Of a DNA stretch of 64,000 nucleotides, positions 16,399 through 25,412 are shown piece after piece. Position numbers and translations under genes: made by a program. The DNA is from Aliidiomarina sp047920995. GTDB taxonomy: Bacteria; Pseudomonadota; Gammaproteobacteria; Enterobacterales; Alteromonadaceae. The notes beneath the pieces were generated by a model. That model did not search any database. It saw only the letters and a program-made list of their open reading frames with translations, and was not told the origin of the DNA. Numbering within the stretch: position 1 is the stretch's first letter; each line of letters begins with the position of its first letter. The stretch covers positions 20,546-84,545 of the forward strand of contig NZ_JBLRWZ010000005.1 in NCBI RefSeq assembly GCF_047920995.1, read 5' to 3'.

Positions 16399-17479
16399 CG
16401 TTATCTTCCTCAAAAGCTGCGGCTTGATTTACGGCTATATTGTCCATATTCGATGGGCTTGGCACCGCATGATTCTCTAAAACTTTGCGTACTCGCAATG
16501 CTCGGTGATTATTTACCGAACCGTATTCACATTCTAAAACTGGTAAGCCACTCACTGTTGCCGTTACGGTTTTTGGCAAGTTTACTGGCAGCACATCACC
16601 AACCTTGAGTGAAATTACCTGCGGCAACCGCACCGGAATTTCTAAAAATTGCGTAACTAGGCTTACGTCAGAAGCTTGCAGTTCTTGAGTAATACGCTCT
16701 CGCCAGGCTTTATCAGTGGCACTCGAGGCATCTGCTCGTAAATTAGTGAGGCGGTCACGTAGAGGCTCAATCATGGAGTACGGCATACAAACTTGGAAAT
16801 TCGCATCCAAGCTACCCACTTCCAAATGGAAGGTAGTGGTTACCACAATTTCCGTTGGAGAGCTGGTAATACTGGCGAACTTAGGCTGCATTTCCGAGCG
16901 TATGTAGTTGATTTTAAGCTGGAATACCGCTCGCCACGCTTCTTGGTAGGCATCCATGGCAAGATTTAACACGCGATTAATAATACGCTGTTCGGTGCCG
17001 GTAAACTCTCGCGCTTCATTACGTGTAATGAAACGACCATCACCACCAAACAAGTTCTCTACAATCATCGAAACCATGTTTTGCGGAAACACGATTAGCG
17101 CAGAGCCGCGCAGAGGTTTCATAGAAATAATGTTTAAATTTGTTGGCGTAGGCAAGCTATCGGAAAAGTCCTGAAACCGCTGGTAACGTACAGTATCAAC
17201 CGAGATATCGGCGTTTCTACGCAACAAGTTAAACAAGTTCATGCGGAATTGCCGAGCAAAGCGCTCGTTAATAATTTCTAAGGTATGCAGGCGCTCACGA
17301 ACAACGCGGTGCTGCGAGCCGGGATCAAACGGCCGCTCATCAACGCTGCGTTGTTTAACCCCACTCGAACGCTTCTTGCGCGAGGAGGTTTTCATCTCAT
17401 CGCCAGATTTCGTTTGCTTGGCTACCGAACCAAGTAATTGGTCGATATCCTGCTGTGATAGGGGTTTATCAGCGGCCAT
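16391..17479 (-). CDS. fliM: Flagellar motor switch protein FliM
   Basis: 362 residues, slightly longer than enteric FliM (334) because of a basic, lysine-rich linker at about 20-45. The N-terminal LSQQDIDQLLGSV keeps the segment that binds phospho-CheY, so the motor is built for chemotactic control even though no che genes are in this window. The middle CheC-like domain (RFARQFRMNLFNLLRRNADI, GGDGRF) and the C-terminal SpoA domain (LKVGDVLPVNLPKTVTATV) follow. It is 22 bp after fliL. Confidence 0.97.
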   Translation of the reverse strand: MAADKPLSQQDIDQLLGSVAKQTKSGDEMKTSSRKKRSSGVKQRSVDERPFDPGSQHRVVRERLHTLEIINERFARQFRMNLFNLLRRNADISVDTVRYQRFQDFSDSLPTPTNLNIISMKPLRGSALIVFPQNMVSMIVENLFGGDGRFITRNEAREFTGTEQRIINRVLNLAMDAYQEAWRAVFQLKINYIRSEMQPKFASITSSPTEIVVTTTFHLEVGSLDANFQVCMPYSMIEPLRDRLTNLRADASSATDKAWRERITQELQASDVSLVTQFLEIPVRLPQVISLKVGDVLPVNLPKTVTATVSGLPVLECEYGSVNNHRALRVRKVLENHAVPSPSNMDNIAVNQAAAFEEDNDD

Positions 17480-17501
17480 AATTACTTATCTGCACTCTTC
17501 G

Positions 17502-17996
17502 TTATTGAACAATAAATTCAGTGAACAACACATCAAAAATTTCAATCTCAGCAGTTGAATTCGCATAAGGTTCGCTTAAACGAGTGCGAATTGTTTCTGC
17601 TAATGCGGTTTTACCATCGGCGGTACTAATACGCTCGGCATCCAAACCCGATAGTAATACTAATAAGCGGCTGCGCACCTGCGGCATGTTGCTCATCAAG
17701 GTATCTTTGCTGCTGCCATCTTGAACTTCTAAGGTCATGCCTGCGTACAGTAAACGCGGGCCAAACTGATCGCTGCGCAGGTTTACTGTGAACGGGTCTA
17801 CTTTTACAAATACTGGTTCACGTACCCGCTCTTGCTCTGGCATATTGCCGTGCAAGGCTGCGTGGGCAGCAGTGCGTGTATCTAAAAGCAGCCAAGTATT
17901 CACAGCGGTAGCTGCAATCATCACCACCACTAAGGCTACTAGAACCAAAATGATGGTGCTTTTATTATCTGTTTTTTGTGGTTGTGGCTTTGCCAT
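17502..17996 (-). CDS. fliL: Flagellar basal body protein FliL
   Basis: 164 residues: short cytoplasmic basic start, one membrane helix (about 15-34, IILVLVALVVVMIAATAV), and a periplasmic domain with VFVKVDPFTVNLRSDQFGPR, LYAGMTLEVQDGSSKDTL and the terminal IEIFDVLFTEFIVQ. FliL surrounds the stator units and supports torque. It is preceded by a 129-bp gap that carries two stem-loops after fliK, the position of the E. coli fliL promoter. Confidence 0.93.
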   Translation of the reverse strand: MAKPQPQKTDNKSTIILVLVALVVVMIAATAVNTWLLLDTRTAAHAALHGNMPEQERVREPVFVKVDPFTVNLRSDQFGPRLLYAGMTLEVQDGSSKDTLMSNMPQVRSRLLVLLSGLDAERISTADGKTALAETIRTRLSEPYANSTAEIEIFDVLFTEFIVQ

Positions 17997-18039
17997 ATTC
18001 TTACCTTATATTACCGATGCTTGATTATGCCCCTAATGT

Positions 18040-18080
18040 TAGGCTATCGAACCGCGAAGAAAACGGTTTTTGATAGCCTA
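18040..18080 (-). other. Strong stem-loop between fliK and fliL
   Basis: Perfect 9-bp inverted repeat TAGGCTATC (18040-18048) / GATAGCCTA (18072-18080), with an inner AACCG/CGGTT pair extending the stem. It is not followed by a T run on the minus strand, so it does not look like a classical terminator. It may be an mRNA-processing or stability element or part of the fliL promoter region. Confidence 0.6.
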
Positions 18081-18082
18081 TA

Positions 18083-18108
18083 TTCGCAGTTTAACCTGTA
18101 TCTGCGAA
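18083..18108 (-). other. Second stem-loop between fliK and fliL
   Basis: Perfect 7-bp inverted repeat TTCGCAG (18083-18089) / CTGCGAA (18102-18108) with a 12-base loop, two bases from the larger stem-loop. On the minus strand it comes first, 17 bases after the fliK stop codon. Confidence 0.5.
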
Positions 18109-18125
18109 CGTAAACCTGATTTTAA

Positions 18126-19448
18126 TCAGGCATAGAGGTCAATTTGCCCATTTTCGAGCTGAATGTCGAGCCGCTGCTCTTGGCGTTCTAGGTCTTGTTG
18201 TGTAGCGGCTATCTCAGAGTTATCGGCCAGCCCGCTAGAATCTGAACCCTGCTGCTCACTTTGTTGCTCGCGATTATTTTGCGCTTGGCCATCATTTACA
18301 TTGGAATCGTTTAGCTGAATACCTTGCTCGGCCAGTAATTCACGCAGCTGCGGAATGGCAGCCTCAAGAGCCGCGCGCACTTGAGGATTAGCCGAGGTAA
18401 ACTGCAGCGATGCGGCTTGCTCATCCATCTTCAAGTTCACCATTAATGGGCCAAGCTCTGCAGGGTGCAAGCGCAGCGCGATTTGATTATCTTGGCGCAA
18501 GTGCATGTTCACTACTTGTTGGCCAACCTGCTGCTGCCAACCAGCCGAAGCGAGCGGGGCACTTATTAATGGGTTGCTTATAGCGCCGTTCGCTTGCATG
18601 CTCTGCGGCATACTGGCTAAATTATTGCTGCTGGTATTCGTTTCTAAACCCAATGGCTGAGCCATATTTGTTTGCTGCATGGCATTAGTTTGGTTATCCG
18701 CCATGGCTTGTTTTACCGGCACCACCGCAGCAAGGGGCGCTTGCGGGTTTATTGCTTGCTGTTGTAGCTGCGCACGATGTTGAAAGGCCTGAATTGCATT
18801 TGGCGGCATACTCGCCCGCACATTTTCACTTTCTTTTGCTGCCTTTACTTTGTGAGCTAGCTCGCCACCTTGTAAGGCACCTTGTAAGGCAACTGGCACA
18901 ACCCCACTAGCATTCGCCGCTGCCAAAGCTTGGCTATTTTGCGAGAGGCCAGTTGTGGCGGCGCCGTTTTGCACCAAACTGTTCGTTTGTAGGTAATTAC
19001 CTTGTGAAGCATTGCTTAGCAGAGAGTTACTTAACCGCGAGTTACCTTGCATAGCTGCGCTGAGCTGTTTTGATTCGGCAATTTCTTGCAATAATTGTGC
19101 ATGGCCACCTGAGTGAAGTGAGTGTTCACCAACTTCTAGCGGCTTAGCTAGGTTATCTTGAGGCTGCCCAGTAAGGTTTATTAATGTATCTGTGCGTGGT
19201 TCCGGCTGAATCTCTGCTAAATCACCAAGGTTACGGTTTGTTTGGGCAATCAGCACTTCTTGCGGCGTATGCTGATTGCCGTTTTTTTTGCTCATACCAT
19301 TACTAGTATCGCCAGCTTGCTGTGCGGGCTTTAACTGTGCGTGCAGCTGATTGGCGAAACTATTATCTAAGGTGCCGAACTTGCCATCACTGGCACCAGT
19401 AGGCGCTACTGAATTGGGTGTGGCATTTAAAAGCATCATATTCAACAT
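18126..19448 (-). CDS. fliK: Flagellar hook-length control protein FliK
   Basis: 440 residues. A long Gln/Asn/Ala-rich low-complexity N-terminal part (about 1-320) acts as the ruler in this family. The C-terminal Flg_hook domain follows, with LRQDNQIALRLHPAELGPLM, VNLKMDEQAASLQFTSANPQ and VRAALEAAIPQLRELLAEQG. FliK measures the hook and switches export specificity through FlhB. A GAGG ribosome site lies 8 bases before the ATG, 3 bp after fliJ. A second FliK-like gene lies at 32.2 kb. Confidence 0.94.
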   Translation of the reverse strand: MLNMMLLNATPNSVAPTGASDGKFGTLDNSFANQLHAQLKPAQQAGDTSNGMSKKNGNQHTPQEVLIAQTNRNLGDLAEIQPEPRTDTLINLTGQPQDNLAKPLEVGEHSLHSGGHAQLLQEIAESKQLSAAMQGNSRLSNSLLSNASQGNYLQTNSLVQNGAATTGLSQNSQALAAANASGVVPVALQGALQGGELAHKVKAAKESENVRASMPPNAIQAFQHRAQLQQQAINPQAPLAAVVPVKQAMADNQTNAMQQTNMAQPLGLETNTSSNNLASMPQSMQANGAISNPLISAPLASAGWQQQVGQQVVNMHLRQDNQIALRLHPAELGPLMVNLKMDEQAASLQFTSANPQVRAALEAAIPQLRELLAEQGIQLNDSNVNDGQAQNNREQQSEQQGSDSSGLADNSEIAATQQDLERQEQRLDIQLENGQIDLYA

Positions 19449-19451
19449 GGG

Positions 19452-19931
19452 TTAATCCTCTTCACCGCTAGTAATCAACCGTAAATGGTTGGTTTGGCTA
19501 TTCGCGCGGCGGTGATTAGCAAATTCATCGGTTTGCTGCTGCTCTTTGCGCGCTAACGCTGTTTGTGCTGCGCTAGTGCGGCGATCATTTAGGGTAGTGA
19601 ACGAGGTTAGCTTTTGCTGTTTTTGTTGCCAGCTGAGCTTACTTTTATCTACTAACCCTGATTGCTGTTGTAATGCGTGGCTCGCTTTTTGAATTGATTC
19701 ATCCAACGACATTAAAAACTGGCGATAGTTATATAAGGTTACCGGATCTATGCCTTGCAGCATTAACTGCTGCAATTGCACGGCGTATTCCGCGCGGTAA
19801 TCCACCAACATTTGGTGGTGCGCTAGAATTTGCTGCTCATTATTGCGCTCACTTGCGAGCAACTGCCCCGCTTTGTCGCGAGCTTCTCTGGCTAAATCGG
19901 TTAAGGTATCAAGTGCGTTCGAACTGCTCAT
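19452..19931 (-). CDS. fliJ: Flagellar export chaperone FliJ
   Basis: 159 residues, nearly all helix, predicted to be a coiled coil like the central stalk of the FliI ATPase. Features include LTDLAREARDKAGQLLASER, the conserved YRQFLMSLDESI region and a Gln/Arg-rich C-terminal helix ending in a short acidic tail. Low conservation means the call relies also on position: it overlaps the end of fliI by one base and precedes fliK. Confidence 0.92.
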   Translation of the reverse strand: MSSSNALDTLTDLAREARDKAGQLLASERNNEQQILAHHQMLVDYRAEYAVQLQQLMLQGIDPVTLYNYRQFLMSLDESIQKASHALQQQSGLVDKSKLSWQQKQQKLTSFTTLNDRRTSAAQTALARKEQQQTDEFANHRRANSQTNHLRLITSGEED

Positions 19932-21346
19932 TACATCCCTCCGATTACTTGTTGCAAGGCCTGCACTGATGCATCTGCGCTGGCGCCATCAGTATGGCTT
20001 TGTTGTAAAAAGGCCTCTAATTGCGGGTACATTTGCACCGCTTTATCTAATACTGGATCATGGCCTGGGCTGTACGCACCCACGCTAATTAAATCGCGGT
20101 TGCGCTGATAAACAGACACCAGCTTTTTAAACTGTTGCGCGCTTTGTAGTTGTGCATCACTTACTACCGAAGTCATTACGCGGCTGATGGAGGATTCCAC
20201 ATCGATTGCCGGATAGTGGCCAGATTCGGAGAGCGCGCGCGAAAGCACGATGTGGCCATCCAGAATGGCACGTGCTGAATCAGCAATTGGATCTTGTTGG
20301 TCATCACCCTCAGTAAGTACCGTGTAAAATGCGGTAATTGAACCACCACCTTTGCAGCCGTTACCGGCGCGTTCAACCAGTGCCGGTAGTTTGGCGAATA
20401 CCGAAGGCGGATAACCTTTGGTTGCGGGTGGCTCACCAATAGCGAGGGCTATTTCCCGTTGCGCCATGGCATAACGGGTAAGCGAATCCATGATTAACAG
20501 CACGTTTAACCCTTGATCACGGAAATCTTCCGCTAGCCGAGTGGCGTAAGAGGCGCCTTGTAACCGTTGCAGTGGCGAGGTATCTGCCGGCGCCGCAACT
20601 ACAACTGCGCGCTCAAGCCCATGCTCGCCAAGAATATTCTGGATAAAATCCTGTACTTCACGGCCCCGTTCGCCGATTAGGCCCACCACAATAACGTCGG
20701 CCGATGTGAAGCGTGCCATCATGCCCAGCAATACCGATTTACCCACCCCTGAACCGGCAAATAAGCCCATGCGCTGGCCACGGCCAACCGTGAGCAGTGC
20801 GTTAATGGCGCGAATACCCACATCGATTGGCTCTTCAATGGGAGCCCGCAGCATCGGGTTCAGTTGTGGCATAGCAAGCGGCGCAGTTTTGGCTTCGTTT
20901 AATGGACCTTTATTATCGAGCGGCCGGCCATTACCATCTACCACTCTACCTAAGAGGCTCGCCCCTAGCGGAAAGTGGCGGCCGCCAGTTTTCGAGCTAT
21001 GCTGCAGTGGAAACACGCGCGCGCCCGGCGTTAAACCATGAATTTCTACAAGTGGCATTAAGAACGAACGTTCACCAGAAAACCCCACCACCTCTGCCTC
21101 GGCAAAACTTGCATCATTGCTTTGCGTACCGTTAGCAACCAATTCAATCTGGCAAGCGCTGCCTAAGGGTAGCTCCAGGCCTACGGCTTCAAGTACCATG
21201 CCGGTTGCTCTTACGATTCGGCCACTGGTTTGGAAGCTCGGTACATTCGCTACCTGCTGCTGGGCACCAGCTAGGGCCTGTTGCCACCGATTATGCAGCC
21301 CGTTGCGGTTTTCTTGCTTGGTGTTGGCACTTACAGCTTCGCTCAT
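19931..21346 (-). CDS. fliI: Flagellum-specific ATPase FliI
   Basis: 471 residues of the F1-beta-like export ATPase family. Walker A is GSGVGKS at 198-204. LLIMDSLTRYAMAQREIALA holds Walker B and the sensor region, and GEPPATKGYPPSVFAKLPAL is the type III ATPase signature. It energises substrate unfolding at the base of the export gate with FliH and FliJ. It overlaps fliH by 4 bp. The N-terminal 40 residues are longer and more polar than average. Confidence 0.97.
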   Translation of the reverse strand: MSEAVSANTKQENRNGLHNRWQQALAGAQQQVANVPSFQTSGRIVRATGMVLEAVGLELPLGSACQIELVANGTQSNDASFAEAEVVGFSGERSFLMPLVEIHGLTPGARVFPLQHSSKTGGRHFPLGASLLGRVVDGNGRPLDNKGPLNEAKTAPLAMPQLNPMLRAPIEEPIDVGIRAINALLTVGRGQRMGLFAGSGVGKSVLLGMMARFTSADVIVVGLIGERGREVQDFIQNILGEHGLERAVVVAAPADTSPLQRLQGASYATRLAEDFRDQGLNVLLIMDSLTRYAMAQREIALAIGEPPATKGYPPSVFAKLPALVERAGNGCKGGGSITAFYTVLTEGDDQQDPIADSARAILDGHIVLSRALSESGHYPAIDVESSISRVMTSVVSDAQLQSAQQFKKLVSVYQRNRDLISVGAYSPGHDPVLDKAVQMYPQLEAFLQQSHTDGASADASVQALQQVIGGM

Positions 21347-22098
21347 TCGCTATCTCCTGTAGTGCTATTTTCGTTAGCTAGCATTTTCGTTGCTAATGCT
21401 TGCCAGCGGCTTTCCCAACTTGCATCACGTTCACCGGTTTGGCTTACCAACCGGCAGCCGCCACGGCTTAACCGATCGTCGGAAACCAGCTTCCATCCCG
21501 CTGCCTGTAGCTCATCCCGCAAATGCTCTTCGATTAGCGAGAAATCGTTTGGGTTTACCAACAAGCGTGGTTTGTTGGTGAAGGTTGGTTCGGTATGCAT
21601 AAGCTCACGAACAATCTTTAGTACCACCTCTGGGTTCGCATCAAGATGATCGCGAGCTAATTGGTTGCCGGTATCGAAGGCTAATTTAACCAGTTGCTCT
21701 GCTACGGCTTCATCTAACTCAGCCAGCGCTTCGCTAAAAGCACTGGCTAGGTTTTGAATTGGTGTTACTGCTGTTGCAATTTGCTGTTGCTTCTCTGCTT
21801 CTACGGCGGCTTTAGCTGCGGCAAGGCCTTCGCTGTATCCGGCCTCATAACCACTTTTGCTGCCTTCCGTAAAGCCTTCTTCCCACGCTTCTTGGCGTGC
21901 GGTTTCCCGCAACTTCGTTAGTTCTGCATCACGCACGAAGGTTTTGGTTTCGGCTTCAGCAAGCCGAGCTTGTTGCTGTTCTTTCGAAGGCAATTGCTCA
22001 AGCTGCCATTTCCGCCATTTTTCTCCAGGCACAACCTTAGTTTCTGAGAGATCTTCGTGCTCAGATTTAAGGTCTGCAGTAGAAAAAGGCTTAAACAT
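21343..22098 (-). CDS. fliH: Flagellar assembly protein FliH
   Basis: 251 residues. An N-terminal variable region with WRKWQLEQLPSKEQQQARLA is followed by the Gly-repeat helix EEGFTEGSKSGYEAGYSEGL with GxxxG spacing, the family hallmark. The C-domain has AEQLVKLAFDTGNQLARDHL and VNPNDFSLIEEHL. FliH is the stator-like regulator of FliI. It overlaps fliG by 8 bp and fliI by 4 bp. Confidence 0.95.
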   Translation of the reverse strand: MFKPFSTADLKSEHEDLSETKVVPGEKWRKWQLEQLPSKEQQQARLAEAETKTFVRDAELTKLRETARQEAWEEGFTEGSKSGYEAGYSEGLAAAKAAVEAEKQQQIATAVTPIQNLASAFSEALAELDEAVAEQLVKLAFDTGNQLARDHLDANPEVVLKIVRELMHTEPTFTNKPRLLVNPNDFSLIEEHLRDELQAAGWKLVSDDRLSRGGCRLVSQTGERDASWESRWQALATKMLANENSTTGDSE

Positions 22099-23122
22099 AG
22101 GTATCGTCTCCGCTGCTTAGCATTACTTCGCCGGCATCGGCGAGGCGGCGAGTGATAGCCAAAATTGCTTTCTGTTCGGCTTCCACTTGCGATAAGCGCA
22201 CAGGGCCGCGGGTTTCCATTTCTTCGCGCACCAATTGGCCAGCTCGTTGCGACATATTGCGTAAAAACTTATCCACCAGCTCTTCTTCGGCGCCTTTAAG
22301 GGCTATAACCAATACATTGGTATCGATTTGCTTAAGCAATACTTGAATGCTGCGGTCGTCGAGATCGATAAGGTTTTCGAACAAGAACATTTCGTCGATA
22401 ATTTTCGCCGCCAATTCGTCGTTGTAAGCACGAATATTCTCGAGTGCGGTATCTTCTTGGCCAGCACTCATTAAGTTGAGAATCTCGGCAGCTGTTCTTA
22501 CGCCACCCATTTTGCTGCGCTTCAAGTTCTGGCCATCCAACATACCGCCAAGTACTTCGGTAAGTTCTTGTAACGCGGCCGGCTGAACGCCGGTAAATGT
22601 GGCTACCCGTAAAACAACATCATTGCGTAAGCGCTCTTCAAAGAGCTCCAACACTCCAGCCGCTTGCTGGCGATCGAGGTGAATAAGAATGGTAGCAATA
22701 ATCTGCGGATGCTCATCGCGAATCAGTTCAGCAACTTCTGGCACATCCATTAAGTTCAGCGCATCAATACCGTAGTTACCGGCTTTCTGATCCAGTACAT
22801 CTTCAATTAATGTAGAGGCACGCTCGCTGCCTAACGCTTTGGTAAGCACAGAACGGATGTAGCCATCGTATTCATCCACGGGTGGTGCATTGGATAAATC
22901 CTCATGGAATTGCTCCAGCACCCAGCGTATTTCATTGCGAGAAACATTCTGCAAGCGTGTCATTTCTTTACTGATGCGTTGAATTTGTTGCGGCGTAAAG
23001 TGTTTAAACACCTCTACCGCAGTATCTTCATCCAGCGCTAGCAACATAATCGAACTTTTCCGCAAGCCGGTCATGTTCTCGAAGTTGTTACGCTCTTCAG
23101 TGGCGCGATCAATCTCGGACAT
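22091..23122 (-). CDS. fliG: Flagellar motor switch protein FliG
   Basis: 343 residues beginning MSEIDRATEERNN. The N-domain (LRKSSIMLLALDEDTAVEVF) binds FliF. The middle EHPQIIATILIHLD motif binds FliM. The C-terminal torque helix with charged residues lies in LIDLDDRSIQVLLKQIDT and MSQRAGQLVREEMETRGPV. The frame is open further upstream, but AGGAGG six bases before the ATG at 23122 decides the start; the ATG six bases earlier abuts the ribosome site. It overlaps fliF by 14 bp. Confidence 0.96.
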   Translation of the reverse strand: MSEIDRATEERNNFENMTGLRKSSIMLLALDEDTAVEVFKHFTPQQIQRISKEMTRLQNVSRNEIRWVLEQFHEDLSNAPPVDEYDGYIRSVLTKALGSERASTLIEDVLDQKAGNYGIDALNLMDVPEVAELIRDEHPQIIATILIHLDRQQAAGVLELFEERLRNDVVLRVATFTGVQPAALQELTEVLGGMLDGQNLKRSKMGGVRTAAEILNLMSAGQEDTALENIRAYNDELAAKIIDEMFLFENLIDLDDRSIQVLLKQIDTNVLVIALKGAEEELVDKFLRNMSQRAGQLVREEMETRGPVRLSQVEAEQKAILAITRRLADAGEVMLSSGDDTYV

Positions 23123-24860
23123 GCTCATCCTCCTGTAACCAGTTCTGCACAATACGCGCTACTTGGCGAGGCTTCTGGCGTGCTATTTCTTGAGTTTTCT
23201 TCAATGCTTCATCATAGGCGGTAAGATTTTTCTTCTTCGGCCAGTTAAAGGTCATGGTATCAACGTCTTCGTCTTTGCCTTTCTCAATAGCATCATCGTC
23301 GTCGCCAACTACTGCGCGTAATCGGCGGGTTTGTTTCTCTTCAGCGAGTTCCGCGGCTGCCTGCTCTTCACTTACCTTCACGAAACGGCGCTTAATCATG
23401 GGCCGTAATACCAATAAATACGCTAGCAAAATACCCAGTGCTGCAAGCACGTAACGGCCAACACTTATTAAAAGTTGCTGCATATCCGGTTCTTGCCACC
23501 ATTCGCGTGGCTCGATTGCTAATGGATCGGCGCTGGCGATAAAGAGGCTATTCACTACTTCGAGTTGATCACCCCGTTCGGCGTTAAAGCCCATGGCTTG
23601 GCGAACCAACCGATCAATTTGGGCAAGTTCATTTTCATCGAGCGGAATGGTAATCGGATTACCTTCTTCATCTATGCCAGAACGATTATTCACCACTACC
23701 GCCGCTGATAAGCGTTGCAAGCGGCCGCGCTGGTGCTGGATATGGGCGATATTGCGATCTACCTCATAGTTCACAATATTATCTTGCCGCACATTGCGGT
23801 TGCCGTTATTTGTGGCGCCGTTGCCGGCCTCTTCGCCTTCAGCAGGTGTTTCAATAGGTGCGGTAACAATGCCGGGTGGTGTATTTGATAGTGCACCTGG
23901 CACGCCGCCAATAAACTCCCCTTCACCTTGATAGGAAAGGTTGCTTTGGATACTGCGTACGGCAGCAGCCTCGGGAGTTTGATTCGGGCTATAACGCTCA
24001 GAGGTTTCTTCAACACGTGAGAAATCGATTTGTGCAGTAATGCGGGCGCTAATATTTTGGCGGCCTAAGATTGGCGCTAAAATTTCTTCGATGCGGCGTT
24101 GATAGGTGCCTTCTATTTCTTCTGTGTAACTTAATTCAGTGCCGCTCAAATCACTTGTTTGGCCACTGTTTGAAAGCAAATTGCCTTGTTGATCAACTAC
24201 GGTAACATTCTCTGCGGTGAGCTCTGGTACCGAACTGGAAACCATATGCACAATGGCGTTCACTTGGCCTTCGCCTAACGAACGGCCTGTATGCAAATTC
24301 AAGATAACCGATGCTTTGGCCGGTTCCCGATCCCGCACGAACACCGAAGGCTTGGCCATGGCTAAATGTACCCGCGCCCGATTCACGGGGCCAAGCGATT
24401 CCATGGAACTGGCTAATTCGCCTTCTAATGCTCGCTGAAAGTTTACTTGTTCGGCAAATTGGCTAATGCCGAACGCTTGGCTATCCATGATAGAAAAGCC
24501 AACATTGCCGCCATGGGGTAAGCCTTGCTCGGCCATACCCAAACGAATGCGATGCACTTGATTGCTAGGTACTAAGATGCTCGTACCACCAGCGGATAGT
24601 TGATAAGGCACGCGTTGCGTTTCTAACTCTGCAACAATGCGGCCGCCATCGGCTTCGCTTAAGTTGCTATATAAAACGCGATATTCAGGGGTAGAGGCCC
24701 ACATGATTAAGGCAACCACTACGGCAATAAACGCCGCGCCACCAATTAATATGGGCAGCAGTGAATTGCCACGGATTAAGCCCAACAACTTATCCAGCTG
24801 ATTTTGTTGCGCTGGTGCAGCTGCTGCGGCGTTACTTTGCGGGTTCAATGTCGATTCCAT
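23109..24860 (-). CDS. fliF: Flagellar MS-ring protein FliF
   Basis: 583 residues. The first membrane helix is about 35-54. The periplasmic YscJ-like domain (EYRVLYSNLSEADGGRIVAE, IRLGMAEQGLPHGGNVGF) and the ring-building motif EGELASSMESLGPVNRARVH follow. A second membrane helix is about 459-478, and a cytoplasmic tail ends in FNWPKKKNLTAYDEALKKTQ for FliG binding. It is first gene of the minus-strand fliF-K group and divergent from fliE, as in E. coli. Confidence 0.97.
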   Translation of the reverse strand: MESTLNPQSNAAAAAPAQQNQLDKLLGLIRGNSLLPILIGGAAFIAVVVALIMWASTPEYRVLYSNLSEADGGRIVAELETQRVPYQLSAGGTSILVPSNQVHRIRLGMAEQGLPHGGNVGFSIMDSQAFGISQFAEQVNFQRALEGELASSMESLGPVNRARVHLAMAKPSVFVRDREPAKASVILNLHTGRSLGEGQVNAIVHMVSSSVPELTAENVTVVDQQGNLLSNSGQTSDLSGTELSYTEEIEGTYQRRIEEILAPILGRQNISARITAQIDFSRVEETSERYSPNQTPEAAAVRSIQSNLSYQGEGEFIGGVPGALSNTPPGIVTAPIETPAEGEEAGNGATNNGNRNVRQDNIVNYEVDRNIAHIQHQRGRLQRLSAAVVVNNRSGIDEEGNPITIPLDENELAQIDRLVRQAMGFNAERGDQLEVVNSLFIASADPLAIEPREWWQEPDMQQLLISVGRYVLAALGILLAYLLVLRPMIKRRFVKVSEEQAAAELAEEKQTRRLRAVVGDDDDAIEKGKDEDVDTMTFNWPKKKNLTAYDEALKKTQEIARQKPRQVARIVQNWLQEDEHVRD

Positions 24861-24933
24861 GGGCTCTTTGCGTAATTAGTGTGCGTTAAAGGGTTTTTTC
24901 ATGGATGACATTATGGCGGGCTATTTCGCAAAC

Positions 24934-24976
24934 AAAGGAGCAAAAAAGGCACTTTTTTTGCTTTATTTAAAGCATT
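24934..24976. promoter_or_regulatory. Weak candidate FlhD4C2 box between fliF and fliE
   Basis: AAAGGAGCAAAAAAGGC (24934-24950) and CTTTATTTAAAGCATT (24961-24976) loosely resemble the two halves of the E. coli FlhDC site with a 10-base spacer. Support is mainly positional: this 173-bp gap must hold the divergent class II promoters. Confidence 0.25.
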
Positions 24977-25033
24977 CGAATTTGCCACAGGTTGCTATTC
25001 TTTGTGCCAATCAAGTATGGGTAGGAGTTTTCA

Positions 25034-25369
25034 ATGAGTGTTGCCGGAATACAATCAGCTTTACAACAAATGCAGGCGTTGCAAACCCAAGCTGCGGGGC
25101 AGGCCGCGAATACAAAGCCAATTGCAGCAAATAATGGTGCCCAGCCCACAGGCTTTGCCAATGAATTAAAAGCATCTATTAATCGCATCAATGATTTGCA
25201 GCAAATTTCAGCTGCGAAAACAGAAGCCTTTCAAATGGGTGATCCGCGGGTTTCGTTAAATGATGTGATGGTTGATTCGCAAAAAGCAGGAATTGCCTTT
25301 GAGATGGGTGTGCAGGTGCGGAATCGTATGGTGAATGCGTATAAAGAAATCATGAATATGAATGTGTAG
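25034..25369 (+). CDS. fliE: Flagellar hook-basal body adaptor FliE
   Basis: 111 residues, typical for FliE. A Gln-rich variable N-terminus is followed by GFANELKASINRINDLQQIS, the QMGDPRVSLNDVMVDSQKAG motif and C-terminal VQVRNRMVNAYKEIMNMNV. FliE joins the MS ring to the rod and is the first exported substrate. It stands alone on the plus strand, divergent from fliF; a hairpin follows it. A TAGGAG ribosome site lies 7 bases upstream. Confidence 0.97.
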   Translation: MSVAGIQSALQQMQALQTQAAGQAANTKPIAANNGAQPTGFANELKASINRINDLQQISAAKTEAFQMGDPRVSLNDVMVDSQKAGIAFEMGVQVRNRMVNAYKEIMNMNV

Positions 25370-25388
25370 CCTACACATTCATAAAACT

Positions 25389-25412
25389 AGCGAAGCCGCT
25401 TTAGGCTTCGCT
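25389..25412 (-). terminator. Hairpin between convergent fliE and flaG
   Basis: AGCGAAGCC / GGCTTCGCT, 9-bp stem with a 6-base loop. On the minus strand AGTTTTATG follows, so it best serves flaG; it overlaps the flaG stop codon. It may also stop fliE transcripts, although no T run follows on the plus strand. Confidence 0.65.

Noticed and set aside
24998..25014. Minus-strand TGGCAC-N6-TAGCA near fliE/fliF as a sigma-54 promoter
   Set aside because: The spacer is one base too long, the -12 box is poor, and the same regulatory argument as for flgB applies.
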